A stretch of 64,000 bases of DNA, from positions 186,001 to 250,000 of the forward strand of contig NZ_LMDU01000015.1 of assembly GCF_001425165.1 (NCBI RefSeq), read 5' to 3'. The stretch comes from Pelomonas sp. Root405 (GTDB taxonomy: Bacteria; Pseudomonadota; Gammaproteobacteria; Burkholderiales; Burkholderiaceae_C). Positions 19,045 through 27,917 of the stretch are shown piece by piece. Position numbers and translations under genes: made by a program. The stretch's first letter is position 1, and each line of letters begins with the position of its first letter. Under the pieces are notes generated by a model. It was not told the DNA's origin. It was given only the letters and a program-made list of their open reading frames with translations, and ran no database searches.

Positions 19045-19590
19045 TCAGCGAACCACCAACGTCGGCATGAATTCGAGCTCAGCCTCGACGAGATTTGTGT
19101 AGCCGGCCACGACGCGAGTGCGAAGGAGTCGCCATTTGCTTTGGCCCAGCGGGTAACCCTCGTTCAGCAACGAACTCAACTCAGTGGCCTGCGATGGACT
19201 GCCGCACTCCAGAACGACGCGCGCCATGCTGCGCTGAGCGTCGACGCTAAGCGACACCAACCTCACACCCGGCGCCCTCAGCCGCTCCGTGGACGCCAAC
19301 AGCTCATCCCACGGAAAAGATACCACCGACATCCAGGGAGCGACCATCTCGTCGAAGCGACGCAATTGCATGTCACGCTCAGCGTTCCCGGCTGCGGTTT
19401 GCTGTACGGCTGCCTGGCGCTTCTCAGCTACCAGCCGCGCTTGCTCGACTTGCTGCTCATGCTCAACATAGCGGCGTGCTGCGTCAGCGCCAAGCGCGAT
19501 AGCCAGCACGGCGGGCAAGATGGTGAGAGCTGCACGTAGCCAAGGGCGAGGTCGAAGGGGCAGCAACTCAATGTTGCGAAATACGTTCAC
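19045..19590 (-). CDS. PilN/GspL-like inner-membrane component of secretion locus
   Basis: The 181-residue protein starts at GTG 19590, overlapping the preceding stop as GTGA, and reads MNVFRNIELLPLRPRPWLR. One transmembrane helix (ALTILPAVLAIALGADAA) is followed by a coiled-coil-rich stretch and a small globular end with VRLVSLSVDAQRSMARVVLEC. That is the layout of PilN-type bitopic proteins: cytoplasmic tip, helix, periplasmic ferredoxin-like domain. It is the last gene of the 11-gene locus and meets the plus-strand ATPase gene tail to tail. Confidence 0.7.
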   Translation of the reverse strand: MNVFRNIELLPLRPRPWLRAALTILPAVLAIALGADAARRYVEHEQQVEQARLVAEKRQAAVQQTAAGNAERDMQLRRFDEMVAPWMSVVSFPWDELLASTERLRAPGVRLVSLSVDAQRSMARVVLECGSPSQATELSSLLNEGYPLGQSKWRLLRTRVVAGYTNLVEAELEFMPTLVVR

Positions 19591-20315
19591 GTCGACACCT
19601 CCGACCATGCAGGCTGACCTGATGCCGCGCCATCGGCCATGCCGCTCTTCTCCAGCCAAAGCAGAAAGGCCTTGTCGACATCGGCCGTCGCGAGTCGCCG
19701 CTGGTAGACGGCAAGCGCCTGCTGGCCCTCCCGCAGGCCTTCGACGGTTACGGCACCAGTCACCCTACCGTTTTCCCAATCGAGGGACGTAAGCGCTTCG
19801 CCGTCGTACGCCGCCCAACGCTCCCTTCCAATGTTCGTCACGGCATGACGCGCGCTGAATGCCTGACCCCAGAGCGGCTTGACCGACACAAGCCGGCTGG
19901 TGCCCAAAGCTGCCTCCAGCGCCCTTAGGCACGCGCATGGCCAGGCACAGGCGAGGATCGGCCCCGCTGCATCGTCATCTGCCCAGACAAGAAAAGACTC
20001 GCCCTCCTGCCCCACCGGGTGCCGTGCGGCGGCAATGGTCGTCACCCACGCCTGCCACTCTGCGTCATCAAGCAACCCGGTCGGCGGCGTCAGCCACAGG
20101 GCCGGGCACAGCGCCCCTGACAGCCAGACCTGTACCTCCGGCCGGATTCCCTGCGCATTCAAGGATCCCGAGGCCAGCTTCACCGATTCCTGCCAGGTCT
20201 GGCTCGAGCCCCACTGCCACGGCTGCGCCGCACCCCCAGTGTGCGCCCCCCAGAAACTACTGCCAATGATGAGCGTGGCACGTGGCCGCAGTCTGCTACG
20301 CCAAGCCCACGACAC
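19587..20315 (-). CDS. Putative PilM/GspL-cytoplasmic-domain-like protein of secretion locus
   Basis: The 242-residue protein starts at GTG 20315, preceded at good spacing by GAGGAGG, and overlaps the GspE gene end by 20 bases. It has no membrane segment. Features include RPEVQVWLSGALCPALWLTP early on and VTNIGRERWAAYDGEALTSLDWENG, which loosely resemble the actin-like cytoplasmic part of GspL/PilM. The assignment rests mainly on position between the ATPase and a PilN-like gene. It could be a lineage-specific assembly factor instead. Confidence 0.55.
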   Translation of the reverse strand: MSWAWRSRLRPRATLIIGSSFWGAHTGGAAQPWQWGSSQTWQESVKLASGSLNAQGIRPEVQVWLSGALCPALWLTPPTGLLDDAEWQAWVTTIAAARHPVGQEGESFLVWADDDAAGPILACAWPCACLRALEAALGTSRLVSVKPLWGQAFSARHAVTNIGRERWAAYDGEALTSLDWENGRVTGAVTVEGLREGQQALAVYQRRLATADVDKAFLLWLEKSGMADGAASGQPAWSEVST

Positions 20316-21912
20316 GCCTGACCTCCTCAACACTGGTCCGCCGCTCCCGGATGGCCACCGCGGCCTGCTGGCTCAGGCTAGGTACCCCTGATGCGGCCAC
20401 ATGGGAGCGCAGTGCCGATATGGCGTGCTGCCCTGTGATGAGGTCCCGCAGGACGTCATCGACCGCATGCACCTCGGCCAGGACAAATCGCTTGCTGTAT
20501 CCCGTGCTTTTGCAGTGGTCACAACCCACTACCTGGGGCACGTGATTCGCGGCCTCGAAGCCTTGCCTCGCCAGCCAATCCCGCTCGCGGTCCGTCGCCA
20601 TGCGCTCACCGCAGCAGTTGCTGCACAAGGCGCGCACGAGGCGCTGGACCACAACCCCGTTCAATGCCGCCACAAAACCAAACATGTCCAAACCGAAGTG
20701 GCGAAAGCGCCCAGTCACATCGAACAGGCTGTTGGCATGGACTGTCGTGAACACTTGGTGTCCAGTCAGCGCCGACTGCACGGCGATCTCGGCGGTCTCA
20801 GCATCTCGGATCTCGCCGACCAGAATGCGATCGGGATCATGGCGCAAGATGGACCTGAGGCCCTTGGCAAACGTCAGGCCTTTGCGCTCGTTGACGGGGA
20901 TCTGGAGCACGCCTGGGAGCTCGTACTCGACGGGGTCCTCGATCGTGACGATCTTCTCCTCGCCAGAGTTCAGCTCCGACAGAATGCCGTACACAGTGGT
21001 GGTCTTGCCACTACCAGTAGGCCCCGTGATGAGCAGCATGCCGTGCGGCAATTGCGCCAGTTCTCTCACCCGCGACACGCTGGCGGCATCAAACTGCAGC
21101 GCATCCAGGGACACGGACGCCTCGGCCGTTCGCAACTGTGCCCGATCAAGCAGCCGCAGGACCGCGTCCTCGCCATGGACACTGGGCATGATGGACACGC
21201 GCAAGTCCATGGCAGCACCGGAAGGTAGCTCGTATCGCACCCGGCCGTCCTGAGGAATACGCCGCTCTGTGATGTCCAGCTTGGCAAGCACCTTGATGCG
21301 GGAGATCACTTCCTCTGCGCGCTGCACGGGCTCGATCCGGCCGCCCGGCCGCAACACACCATCGACACGGTGCTTGACCAGCAATCCCCGGCGGTCAGTC
21401 TCGAAGTGGATATCGCTACCGCCCTGGGCAATTGCTTCCTGCAAGGCCTGGGCAACAAAGCCGATCACTCCGTCCGCTTGTACATCCGATGCGTCGGTGG
21501 ATCGCGTCACGGTCGACTTCGCATCGACAGGTGTGGCACCGAGTTGCGCCGTCCACCGGTCGAAGTCAGCTGCGGCTGCCGTGGCCAGCCCAGGCAGACG
21601 GCCCAGGCGACGCGCGAGCATTGCAAGAAATTCGTCATCCCAGGGATCCTCCATCGCCACCATGAGCGCACCCGGATTCGATTCCAAACCCACCTGCAGG
21701 CAGCCCGGCGCGAGCAGCTCAATCGGTCGAACATCGGCGAAAGTCAGAACCTGGATGCCCATCTGGCGCAAGCGGTCCGTCCATGCTTCGTGCGGGACGA
21801 GCGCCAAGTCACGGGTCAATATGTCCCACACCGTGAGCCGGCCGCTGCCGGTTTGGTTCGACCAGCGATGTCGCGCCGCCACCAGGTCGGCGCGCCAAGC
21901 AGCTTCGTTCAT
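20296..21912 (-). CDS. gspE: Type II secretion/type IV pilus assembly ATPase, GspE/PilB family
   Basis: The 538-residue protein carries Walker A GPTGSGKTT (297-305), the Asp box VTIEDPVEYELPG, Walker B ILVGEIRDAETAEIA, the His box TGHQVFTTVHANS, and a C-terminal zinc site with two CxxC pairs (LCSNCC and GCDHC). It is the cytoplasmic motor that drives pseudopilus assembly. Its ATG overlaps the GspF stop as ATGA. The N-terminal 150 residues are a divergent N1/N2-like region. Confidence 0.94.
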   Translation of the reverse strand: MNEAAWRADLVAARHRWSNQTGSGRLTVWDILTRDLALVPHEAWTDRLRQMGIQVLTFADVRPIELLAPGCLQVGLESNPGALMVAMEDPWDDEFLAMLARRLGRLPGLATAAAADFDRWTAQLGATPVDAKSTVTRSTDASDVQADGVIGFVAQALQEAIAQGGSDIHFETDRRGLLVKHRVDGVLRPGGRIEPVQRAEEVISRIKVLAKLDITERRIPQDGRVRYELPSGAAMDLRVSIMPSVHGEDAVLRLLDRAQLRTAEASVSLDALQFDAASVSRVRELAQLPHGMLLITGPTGSGKTTTVYGILSELNSGEEKIVTIEDPVEYELPGVLQIPVNERKGLTFAKGLRSILRHDPDRILVGEIRDAETAEIAVQSALTGHQVFTTVHANSLFDVTGRFRHFGLDMFGFVAALNGVVVQRLVRALCSNCCGERMATDRERDWLARQGFEAANHVPQVVGCDHCKSTGYSKRFVLAEVHAVDDVLRDLITGQHAISALRSHVAASGVPSLSQQAAVAIRERRTSVEEVRRVVGLA

Positions 21913-23132
21913 GATGGCAACCCGGTGGCAATATCAAAGATGGGCAGGTACATCAACACCACGACCGAACCCACCAGCGTCGCCACGAGCAGCAGGAGCA
22001 GGGGTTCGACGATACGCATCGCCCGGTCGACGAAATCCGCAACGATTTGCGCATGACGCTGTGCGATGGCCTGCAGGATGCCGTGGACCCCACCGGATCT
22101 CTCCCCGACGGCCAGCAATCGCACCGACACTCCATCCGTTAAGCCAGCATCGGCGAATGCGCGTGACAGGCCTTGCCCGCGGAGCAAGGCCTGCTGGCAG
22201 CGCTCCAGCGAGTCCGCAATTGGCGCATGACGCGTCTGCGACGAGGCCTGGCAGATGCCGACGGCCTCCTCAATCGGGTAGCCGCCCCGATAGAGCAGCG
22301 CCAGTGACTGGTAAAGCTGGGTCATCTCGAACGCCCACATCGTTCGCGCCAGCGGCGGGATCTGGCGCCCTAACCAAAGCAAGGCCCGCCCGACGTTGCC
22401 AGCGCGCCAATTCCAGGCCAGCCCCGCCGCTGCCATCAAGCCTAGGCCCGCCGCCAGGATGCCGTTCGACTGGAGCCAATGGCTGAAAGCGAAGAGCATC
22501 GAAGTGATCGGCGCTTGGCTGGCCCGCGTGCCCTCCAGGAATCCCAGGAACTTGGGCATGACGACCACCATGAGGAACACGCTCACGATGAACCCCACAC
22601 TGGCGACAAGCAGCGGATACATCGCCGCACTGATGACGCGGCGGCGCAATTGGTCCAGCACTTCGTGATACCGCAGATAGTCCTCCAGCGCCCCTGACAA
22701 CGCGCTCGTTCGCTCCGCCGCCCGCACGCTGGCGACCAAGACGGGCGGAAATCCGGCCTCGTTGGCCATCGCCTGAGATAAGGGCAGCCCGCGGTAGAGA
22801 TCGGCGACAAGGGCTGCCTGGATCTGGCTCCGCGCATCGCTGGTGCCGCGCAACAACGACTGGGCCTGCAAGGTTTCCAGCGCTTCGACTGCGGTCATGC
22901 CGGCCGACACCAGCGTGTGCAGCTCCTTGCACCACCAGGCAAGGTCAGTCGGCTTCCAGCGCGGGGCCGCACGGGTTGGCGCATCCGCAGGCTGCAGCGC
23001 ATGGACCGCCAGCACGGCCAGCCCCTGGGCGCGGGCCTGAGCCCGCACCTGCGCTTCATCAGCAGCTGTCCACTCCATGTCCATGACGCTGCCAGCGTCC
23101 AGCGACTCCATTGCCCTGACTTGAAAACGCAT
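21909..23132 (-). CDS. gspF: Type II secretion inner-membrane platform protein, GspF/PilC family
   Basis: The 407-residue protein has the duplicated T2SSF domain. One copy begins near LAWWCKELHTLVSAGMTAVEALETL and the other near FEMTQLYQSLALLYRGGYPIEEAV. Three transmembrane segments are present, ending with EPLLLLLVATLVGSVVVLMYLPIF. It anchors the motor ATPase in the inner membrane. A short N-terminal extension of about 60 residues precedes the first domain. Confidence 0.94.
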   Translation of the reverse strand: MRFQVRAMESLDAGSVMDMEWTAADEAQVRAQARAQGLAVLAVHALQPADAPTRAAPRWKPTDLAWWCKELHTLVSAGMTAVEALETLQAQSLLRGTSDARSQIQAALVADLYRGLPLSQAMANEAGFPPVLVASVRAAERTSALSGALEDYLRYHEVLDQLRRRVISAAMYPLLVASVGFIVSVFLMVVVMPKFLGFLEGTRASQAPITSMLFAFSHWLQSNGILAAGLGLMAAAGLAWNWRAGNVGRALLWLGRQIPPLARTMWAFEMTQLYQSLALLYRGGYPIEEAVGICQASSQTRHAPIADSLERCQQALLRGQGLSRAFADAGLTDGVSVRLLAVGERSGGVHGILQAIAQRHAQIVADFVDRAMRIVEPLLLLLVATLVGSVVVLMYLPIFDIATGLPS

Positions 23133-23146
23133 GGCCGCCTAGAAGC

Positions 23147-23566
23147 TCAGTTGGTGATGTCAGCGTCGTCGCCGCTGCCACCGGCTGCACGATCACGGCC
23201 GAGGCTGACCAAGTCGAAGTCCCGACCCGAACTACCTGGCGAGCGGTATTGATACGGGCTGCCCCAGGGGTCCATGGGCACGCCTCCCTTGAGGTAGGGC
23301 CCGCGCCAACGGGAATCGGCGGCCTGCGCCTGGACCAGTGCCTGCAGGCCCTCGGCGTTGGTCGGGTAGCGCCCCAGGTCCAGGCGGAACGACTCGATGG
23401 CCTTGTCGAGCGCATCAATCTGGCCACGGGCCACCGTGCGTTCCGAGCGGCCGATCTGCCCCATTAAGCGCGGCGCCACGATGCCCGTCAGCATGCCGAT
23501 GATCAGAATCACCACGAGCAGTTCGAGCAAGGTGAAGCCTCTGCGGCGCGAAGTAAGTCTTTTCAT
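23147..23566 (-). CDS. gspG: Major pseudopilin, GspG family
   Basis: Starting at ATG 23566 gives a 139-residue type II pseudopilin. The leader MKRLTSRRRG is cleaved before Phe, with Glu at position +5 (FTLLE), followed by a hydrophobic helix. The body contains RYPTNAEGLQALV, YLKGGVPMDPWGSPYQYRSPG and DFDLVSLGRD, which are hallmark GspG features including the calcium-site region. The start overlaps the upstream pseudopilin stop as ATGA. Confidence 0.95.
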   Translation of the reverse strand: MKRLTSRRRGFTLLELLVVILIIGMLTGIVAPRLMGQIGRSERTVARGQIDALDKAIESFRLDLGRYPTNAEGLQALVQAQAADSRWRGPYLKGGVPMDPWGSPYQYRSPGSSGRDFDLVSLGRDRAAGGSGDDADITN

Positions 23567-24075
23567 CGGATGGATGCCGAAGGATTGGTGGGCAGAGCGG
23601 CGACGACGAAGGCCCAGCGCGAGTAGCCAGACCCCTGGGGCCTCCATTGGACTCGACTGCCGGCCGGCGGCTGAGTCAGGAAGGGCGTCGCCTCAAAGCT
23701 GCTGAAGACGCCCACGATGCGCCCCTCCTCATCGCGGAGCAACTGCCAGGGCAACGTCGGTTGCAGCGGGTCGGTGTAGGTCTGCCGCAGGTGGCGGCGC
23801 ACGCCGATGAAGCGGGTGTCCAGCAGCAGATCATCCAATTGCGCCGGTGGCTGCGTCATCGAACCGGGCGCACTCTGAACGTAGCTGTCCAGAGCCTGGG
23901 CATACAGCGTTCCGATGCGCAGCCACTCCGTCTCGCGCTCACGCTGGACCTGGTCACGCCAGGCCGGCCCGGCCATGGACAGCCCGAATCCGAGCAGGGC
24001 GAGCAAGCCAAGCATCACAAGCAATGTGAAGCCCGCGCATGGCGCTCGAAGTCCCGCTGCGTTACCAGCTTGCAT
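23563..24075 (-). CDS. Minor pseudopilin lacking Glu+5 (tip candidate)
   Basis: The 170-residue protein has a short leader ending APCAG, then FTLLVMLGLLALLGFG. This is a pseudopilin helix in which the normally invariant Glu at +5 is Val. Loss of Glu+5 is typical of tip minor pseudopilins such as GspK. The body includes a DSYVQSAPGS helix and DPLQPTLPWQLLRDEEGRIVGVFS. The gene overlaps its neighbours by 14 and 4 bases. The tip role is inference. Confidence 0.8.
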   Translation of the reverse strand: MQAGNAAGLRAPCAGFTLLVMLGLLALLGFGLSMAGPAWRDQVQRERETEWLRIGTLYAQALDSYVQSAPGSMTQPPAQLDDLLLDTRFIGVRRHLRQTYTDPLQPTLPWQLLRDEEGRIVGVFSSFEATPFLTQPPAGSRVQWRPQGSGYSRWAFVVAALPTNPSASIR

Positions 24076-24475
24076 AGGGCCTACCGTCCTTGCCCGCGCC
24101 TAGGGCACCGCTGCGCACAGTGGCGTACGGCGCCACCGCTGGCGTACCGACCGCGCCCCCCGCGGCCGTCTGTGCTGGCACGAAGACCCAGCTGTCGCGG
24201 CGTTCCGTCATGGGGTCTTCGGGCACCTCGCGGAGGTAGCGCGCCTGCACCAACTCGATCAGATTCTGGGGTGGTACCCCACGGTCTGCCCGGAACTGGT
24301 CGATGGCCTCGCGCATGGCCTTCAAGTTGTGCCGCAACGCCGTCTCCCGCGCCCGATCGACATGGGCGACGTAGCGCGGTGTGGCGATGCCCAGCAGGAT
24401 GGCCATGACCGTCAGCACCACCAGCAGTTCGATGATGGTGAAGCCTTGCAGCATGCGGCGACGTGAAATCACCAT
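24062..24475 (-). CDS. Pseudopilin, GspG/H-like
   Basis: The 137-residue protein has a prepilin leader MVISRRRMLQG cleaved before FTIIE (Glu +5), then a hydrophobic helix. The body has FRADRGVPPQNLIELVQARYLREVPEDPMTERRDSW split over the first half, resembling a GspG-type core without the calcium loop. It overlaps the upstream pseudopilin gene by seven bases. Confidence 0.9.
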   Translation of the reverse strand: MVISRRRMLQGFTIIELLVVLTVMAILLGIATPRYVAHVDRARETALRHNLKAMREAIDQFRADRGVPPQNLIELVQARYLREVPEDPMTERRDSWVFVPAQTAAGGAVGTPAVAPYATVRSGALGAGKDGRPYASW

Positions 24476-24936
24476 TCGCTCACGGGTTGCCCGCTGAGGG
24501 CGACCACCGAGGAACCGGAGTGGACGTCGTAGACGTCATCGCCGGCTTGAGGGCGAGAGGCGTCGGAGGCATAGCTGCGCAGCTTCCATGTGCGATCGGC
24601 AGGCAGATCGGTCGTCGCAAAGGGGTCGCGCGGAATGCTGCGCAGGAACAGCCTGCGCCCGCCCGCAGCGCGCGCATCCGGCAGCCCCTGAACCAGCGCC
24701 TGCAGGCTCGGTGGGTAGCCCGACGCCGTGCGCTCGAAGGTCGCGGGCGGCAGTTCATCCACCGCGCGGCGATAGGCATCAATACCGTCCCGGATCGTCC
24801 ACAAGGCCCGCTTCAGCTCGCGCTCGCGCTCGCGCTGCTGCACCGTCTGCGCCAAGGGCATCGCCACGGTCGCAAGCACGCTCAACAACGCCAGCACCAC
24901 CAGCAACTCGATCACGGAAAAGCCCCGCTGCTTCAT
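24469..24936 (-). CDS. Pseudopilin, GspG-like
   Basis: The 155-residue protein has the shortest leader of the set, MKQRG, before FSVIE with Glu +5, then a hydrophobic helix. The body has ATFERTASGYPPSLQALVQG and FLRSIPRDPFATTDLPADRTWKLRSYAS, the GspG-type layout. It follows the secretin gene with an ATGA overlap. With its two neighbours and GspG it makes four pseudopilins in a row. Confidence 0.9.
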   Translation of the reverse strand: MKQRGFSVIELLVVLALLSVLATVAMPLAQTVQQRERERELKRALWTIRDGIDAYRRAVDELPPATFERTASGYPPSLQALVQGLPDARAAGGRRLFLRSIPRDPFATTDLPADRTWKLRSYASDASRPQAGDDVYDVHSGSSVVALSGQPVSEW

Positions 24937-27248
24937 GGCGCGATGCGTACTTTGTGGACCGGCAAGTCCGTTACCAGCGCGGCGTCCGCCCGCGACGACA
25001 ACGCCCTGGCGCTGTGCACGGCCACCATCGTGTCACCGGGCTGCAGAGCCCGCAGCTTCAGGCTCAGCACGCGTCCGGCCCCATAGGCACCGCTGGCAGG
25101 CCGCCGCAGCACCGACACGCTCCATAGCCCCACCTCGGGTTGACCGGTCTGCACGATCGACGTGGGCGTGTTGCCTTGCGCGAGCAGATCGCCTTCGTCC
25201 ACGCCGACGAAGGCCCATTTGTCGCGCGAGAAGCTGAGCTCCATGGGCAGGGCGCGCAGGTCGGCAGCCTGCTCGGCCGCAAGGCTCAACGTGACGACTT
25301 CGCCAACCTTCGCCGCGTCAGGCGCCTGCCATTTCAACTTCAAAGGCGTCGTCAGCTGCGCGCCAGTAGCCTCAGCAGCAGATGCGGCCACTTGCGCATC
25401 TGCTGGCGCGGCACCGGGGGCGGCAGCAGCGGGCATGGTGGACGCGGCGGCAACGTCCGGCGGGGCCGGCTTGAGTAGCCGCACAGGCTTCAGGCCCGGC
25501 CTGGCCTCTGTGCCGATCCAAATCTCTGACTCGCTGGCGCTGGGCCGCTGCACATTGCGCAAGATTCGCGGCGTGACAGCCAGCATCAGCTCGGTCCGCT
25601 TCGCGTCGTCCAAAGTCGAGGAAAACAGCCGCCCCACCACCGGCAGATCACCGATGCCGGGCAGGCGATTGGCACTCGTCCGCTCGTCCTTGCTGATAAG
25701 GCCGGCCAGCAATTGCGTCTCACCGTCGCGTAACCGCAGCCACGTGCTCGCGTTGCGAGTGCCAATTTGGTACGCCAAGGCACCCGCGGCCGTTCGCACC
25801 GAGTTGCCGAGGGAACTGACCTCCAGCGACACCTTGATGCCCACATCGTCGTCGGCATAGACGGCCGGCTCGACTTCGAGCTTCAAGCCCACGTCGAGAT
25901 AGCTGATGCTGTCCGACACGAAGCCGGTCTGTCCCGTCACGGTGCTGATGACCGGTATCTTGTCGCCAACCAGCACCTTGGCCTTTTCCTTGTTCTTGAC
26001 CCGGATGCGCGGATTGGCCAAGGTGCTGAAGTCACCCGTCTCGCGCCGGAGGTTAACGGTTGCGCCCCCCAAGCCCAGCGCGATTCGATCACGCCCGATT
26101 CCATCAATATTTTGGAGCGTCAGCTGAGTCGCACCCGCCGGTGCGAGGGGTGTCAGCGAGAGCGAAGACGGGAACTTGACGCCCAGCTCGCTCAGCCGGT
26201 TGGTGTTGATCTCCAGCACCTCCAGTTCCAGCAGCACTTCAGGCTCCACGGCGTCGTACAACCCGATCAGCCGCTCAGCCAGGCGAATGTTCTCGATGGA
26301 GTCGCGCACTGCCAGCATGTTGGTGCGCTCCTCGACAAAGGGGTCGGTCACCTTCAACATCGACTTCAGGAATGCCGCTGCGCCCTTGGCGTCGCCGCTG
26401 CTCAGGTAGAAGACCTTGACGACCTGTTCTTCGTACTCCCTGGCCTTTTCCCGGGTGTTGGGGTAGACCACGATGGTGCGGGCGTCCACCACCTTCTTCG
26501 TCAATTGATTGGTGGCCAGCAGCAGGTTCAGTGCATCGTCAACCAACGCGTCCTTCAACAGCAGCGTGACGCGCAACTCCTGCCTCACGTCGCGGTCGAC
26601 AACATAGTTCACGCTGCTGTGCCGGCTGATCAGGTCCAGCACCATGCGCAGGGTGGCGTCGCGGAAGTCCAGCGACACCAGCTTTGATTGGGCGAGCACG
26701 TCGCGGGAGGCGCCCTGCTCACGAGTGCGCATGTCGGCCTCCAGCTTGCGGCGCAGCGCCAGCAACTCGGCGTGCTGGGGGTTGTCCTGCAGCGCCTGAG
26801 AGATGACGGCCAGCGCCAGATCGGGCCGCTGCTTGTCCACCTGACTTTGAGCCTCGGCGAATGCGGCACGCTGGCGTGCGGTGATTTCAAGCTCGGCCTT
26901 CAGCGCCCGCAGCCGCGGGTTGTCAGGGTCAGCCGCCTGCGCCTTGTCCAGCGCACGTTGGGCACCGGCGATGTCGCCTGCGCCCTGGCGCTGCTGAATC
27001 TCGCGCAGCCAGGCTTCCAGTGCCTGCTGGCGCGCTTGCAACAGGCCTGATCGCAACAGCGCACTGCTCGGATTCGCCTGCACACCGTCGCGCAATACAC
27101 GCACGCCTTCGTCGTAGGCACCACGGGCCAGTGCCTCATCCGCCTCACTGCGGACACGCTGCTCAGCGCAGCCGGACGCAAGCAAGGCCACCCCCAACAG
27201 AACAGCGATGACCCAACCACGGGGCCAATAAGGCAGACGACGACTCAC
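24933..27248 (-). CDS. Lipoprotein secretin with N-terminal TPR region and C-terminal cohesin-like domain
   Basis: Starting at GTG 27248 gives 771 residues. A lipoprotein signal (VALLASGC, Cys27) is followed by about 160 residues of TPR-like helices, an N-domain with SLDFRDATLRMVLDLI and VTLLLKDALVDDALNLLL, and the secretin channel domain with SISYLDVGLKLEVEP, LRDGETQLLAGLI, LPGIGDLPVVGRLFSS and ELMLAVTPRIL. About 190 extra residues end in a cohesin-like fold (VTLSLAAEQAADLRALPMEL; VLSLKLRALQPGD). It forms the outer-membrane pore. Self-lipidation would remove the need for a pilotin. The cohesin-like tail is unusual for classical GspD. Confidence 0.9.
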   Translation of the reverse strand: MSRRLPYWPRGWVIAVLLGVALLASGCAEQRVRSEADEALARGAYDEGVRVLRDGVQANPSSALLRSGLLQARQQALEAWLREIQQRQGAGDIAGAQRALDKAQAADPDNPRLRALKAELEITARQRAAFAEAQSQVDKQRPDLALAVISQALQDNPQHAELLALRRKLEADMRTREQGASRDVLAQSKLVSLDFRDATLRMVLDLISRHSSVNYVVDRDVRQELRVTLLLKDALVDDALNLLLATNQLTKKVVDARTIVVYPNTREKAREYEEQVVKVFYLSSGDAKGAAAFLKSMLKVTDPFVEERTNMLAVRDSIENIRLAERLIGLYDAVEPEVLLELEVLEINTNRLSELGVKFPSSLSLTPLAPAGATQLTLQNIDGIGRDRIALGLGGATVNLRRETGDFSTLANPRIRVKNKEKAKVLVGDKIPVISTVTGQTGFVSDSISYLDVGLKLEVEPAVYADDDVGIKVSLEVSSLGNSVRTAAGALAYQIGTRNASTWLRLRDGETQLLAGLISKDERTSANRLPGIGDLPVVGRLFSSTLDDAKRTELMLAVTPRILRNVQRPSASESEIWIGTEARPGLKPVRLLKPAPPDVAAASTMPAAAAPGAAPADAQVAASAAEATGAQLTTPLKLKWQAPDAAKVGEVVTLSLAAEQAADLRALPMELSFSRDKWAFVGVDEGDLLAQGNTPTSIVQTGQPEVGLWSVSVLRRPASGAYGAGRVLSLKLRALQPGDTMVAVHSARALSSRADAALVTDLPVHKVRIAP

Positions 27249-27288
27249 GATCCGGTTCTCAGGGTTACTTCGGGGACGGGCCCGCAAG

Positions 27289-27909
27289 TTAACGGCTTTC
27301 AGCCAAGCTTGCGGGCAGGGACAACGCGTAGTCGGTCTGCGTAGGGGGATAGCGCAGCACAAGGCGCTGCGCATCGATGGACTGCACGACAAAACCGTCG
27401 GGCAACGCGAGGCCGGGCTGAGCCACGATCTCGATCTGCCCGTCGGTCAGCAGCACCTGTTGAGCTTGACCTTCGACGCCAAACCAGCCAACGACGCGGA
27501 ACTGCGGCGCAGGTGGCGGCGGTGGCGGTGTTGGCGCGGGGGGGGGCACGGTAACCGCTGGTGGCGGAGCCGGCATTACAGCGGGCGCCTCAGGCGCAAA
27601 CGGGTCGCGCTCCGCCTCAGCGAACTCTGGCGGCTGGCGTGCCGCATAAGCGTGCCAGTAGGTTCCGGGTGGAGCACTCGCGGCCGTCGACGGCAAAAGC
27701 CGGCCCGAAGCATCGGCCTGGTCCAGCGCAGTGGCCGTCACGCCCTCCGCCGGCGGCTCCGGCAATAAAAGCACGGCCAACGTCGCGACACTGCTGCCCA
27801 CCAACGCCCAGCGCAGCAGTGGCGACAAACGCCCCAGCCCAGGCACCGTGGCCAGGTTAAGCCAGCGCACGCGCGCCAGGCGTCGCAGGCGCTGAGTTAG
27901 CTTCGCCAT
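27289..27909 (-). CDS. GspC/PilP-like bitopic protein
   Basis: The 206-residue protein has one transmembrane helix (LRWALVGSSVATLAVLLLP), a proline-rich linker, and a C-terminal beta domain beginning FRVVGWFGVEGQAQQVLL, like the homology region of GspC/PilP that contacts the secretin. ATG 27909 gives a basic cytoplasmic tip before the helix; a GTG at 27921 that overlaps the previous stop is an alternative. It lies directly before the secretin gene, as pilP does before pilQ. Confidence 0.78.
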   Translation of the reverse strand: MAKLTQRLRRLARVRWLNLATVPGLGRLSPLLRWALVGSSVATLAVLLLPEPPAEGVTATALDQADASGRLLPSTAASAPPGTYWHAYAARQPPEFAEAERDPFAPEAPAVMPAPPPAVTVPPPAPTPPPPPPAPQFRVVGWFGVEGQAQQVLLTDGQIEIVAQPGLALPDGFVVQSIDAQRLVLRYPPTQTDYALSLPASLAESR

Positions 27910-27917
27910 CGTTGCCG

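Noticed and set aside
19587-20333. ATG start at 20333 for the PilM/GspL-like gene
   Set aside because: The GTG at 20315 has a GAGGAGG site at ideal spacing; the upstream ATG has none and extends the overlap with gspE.
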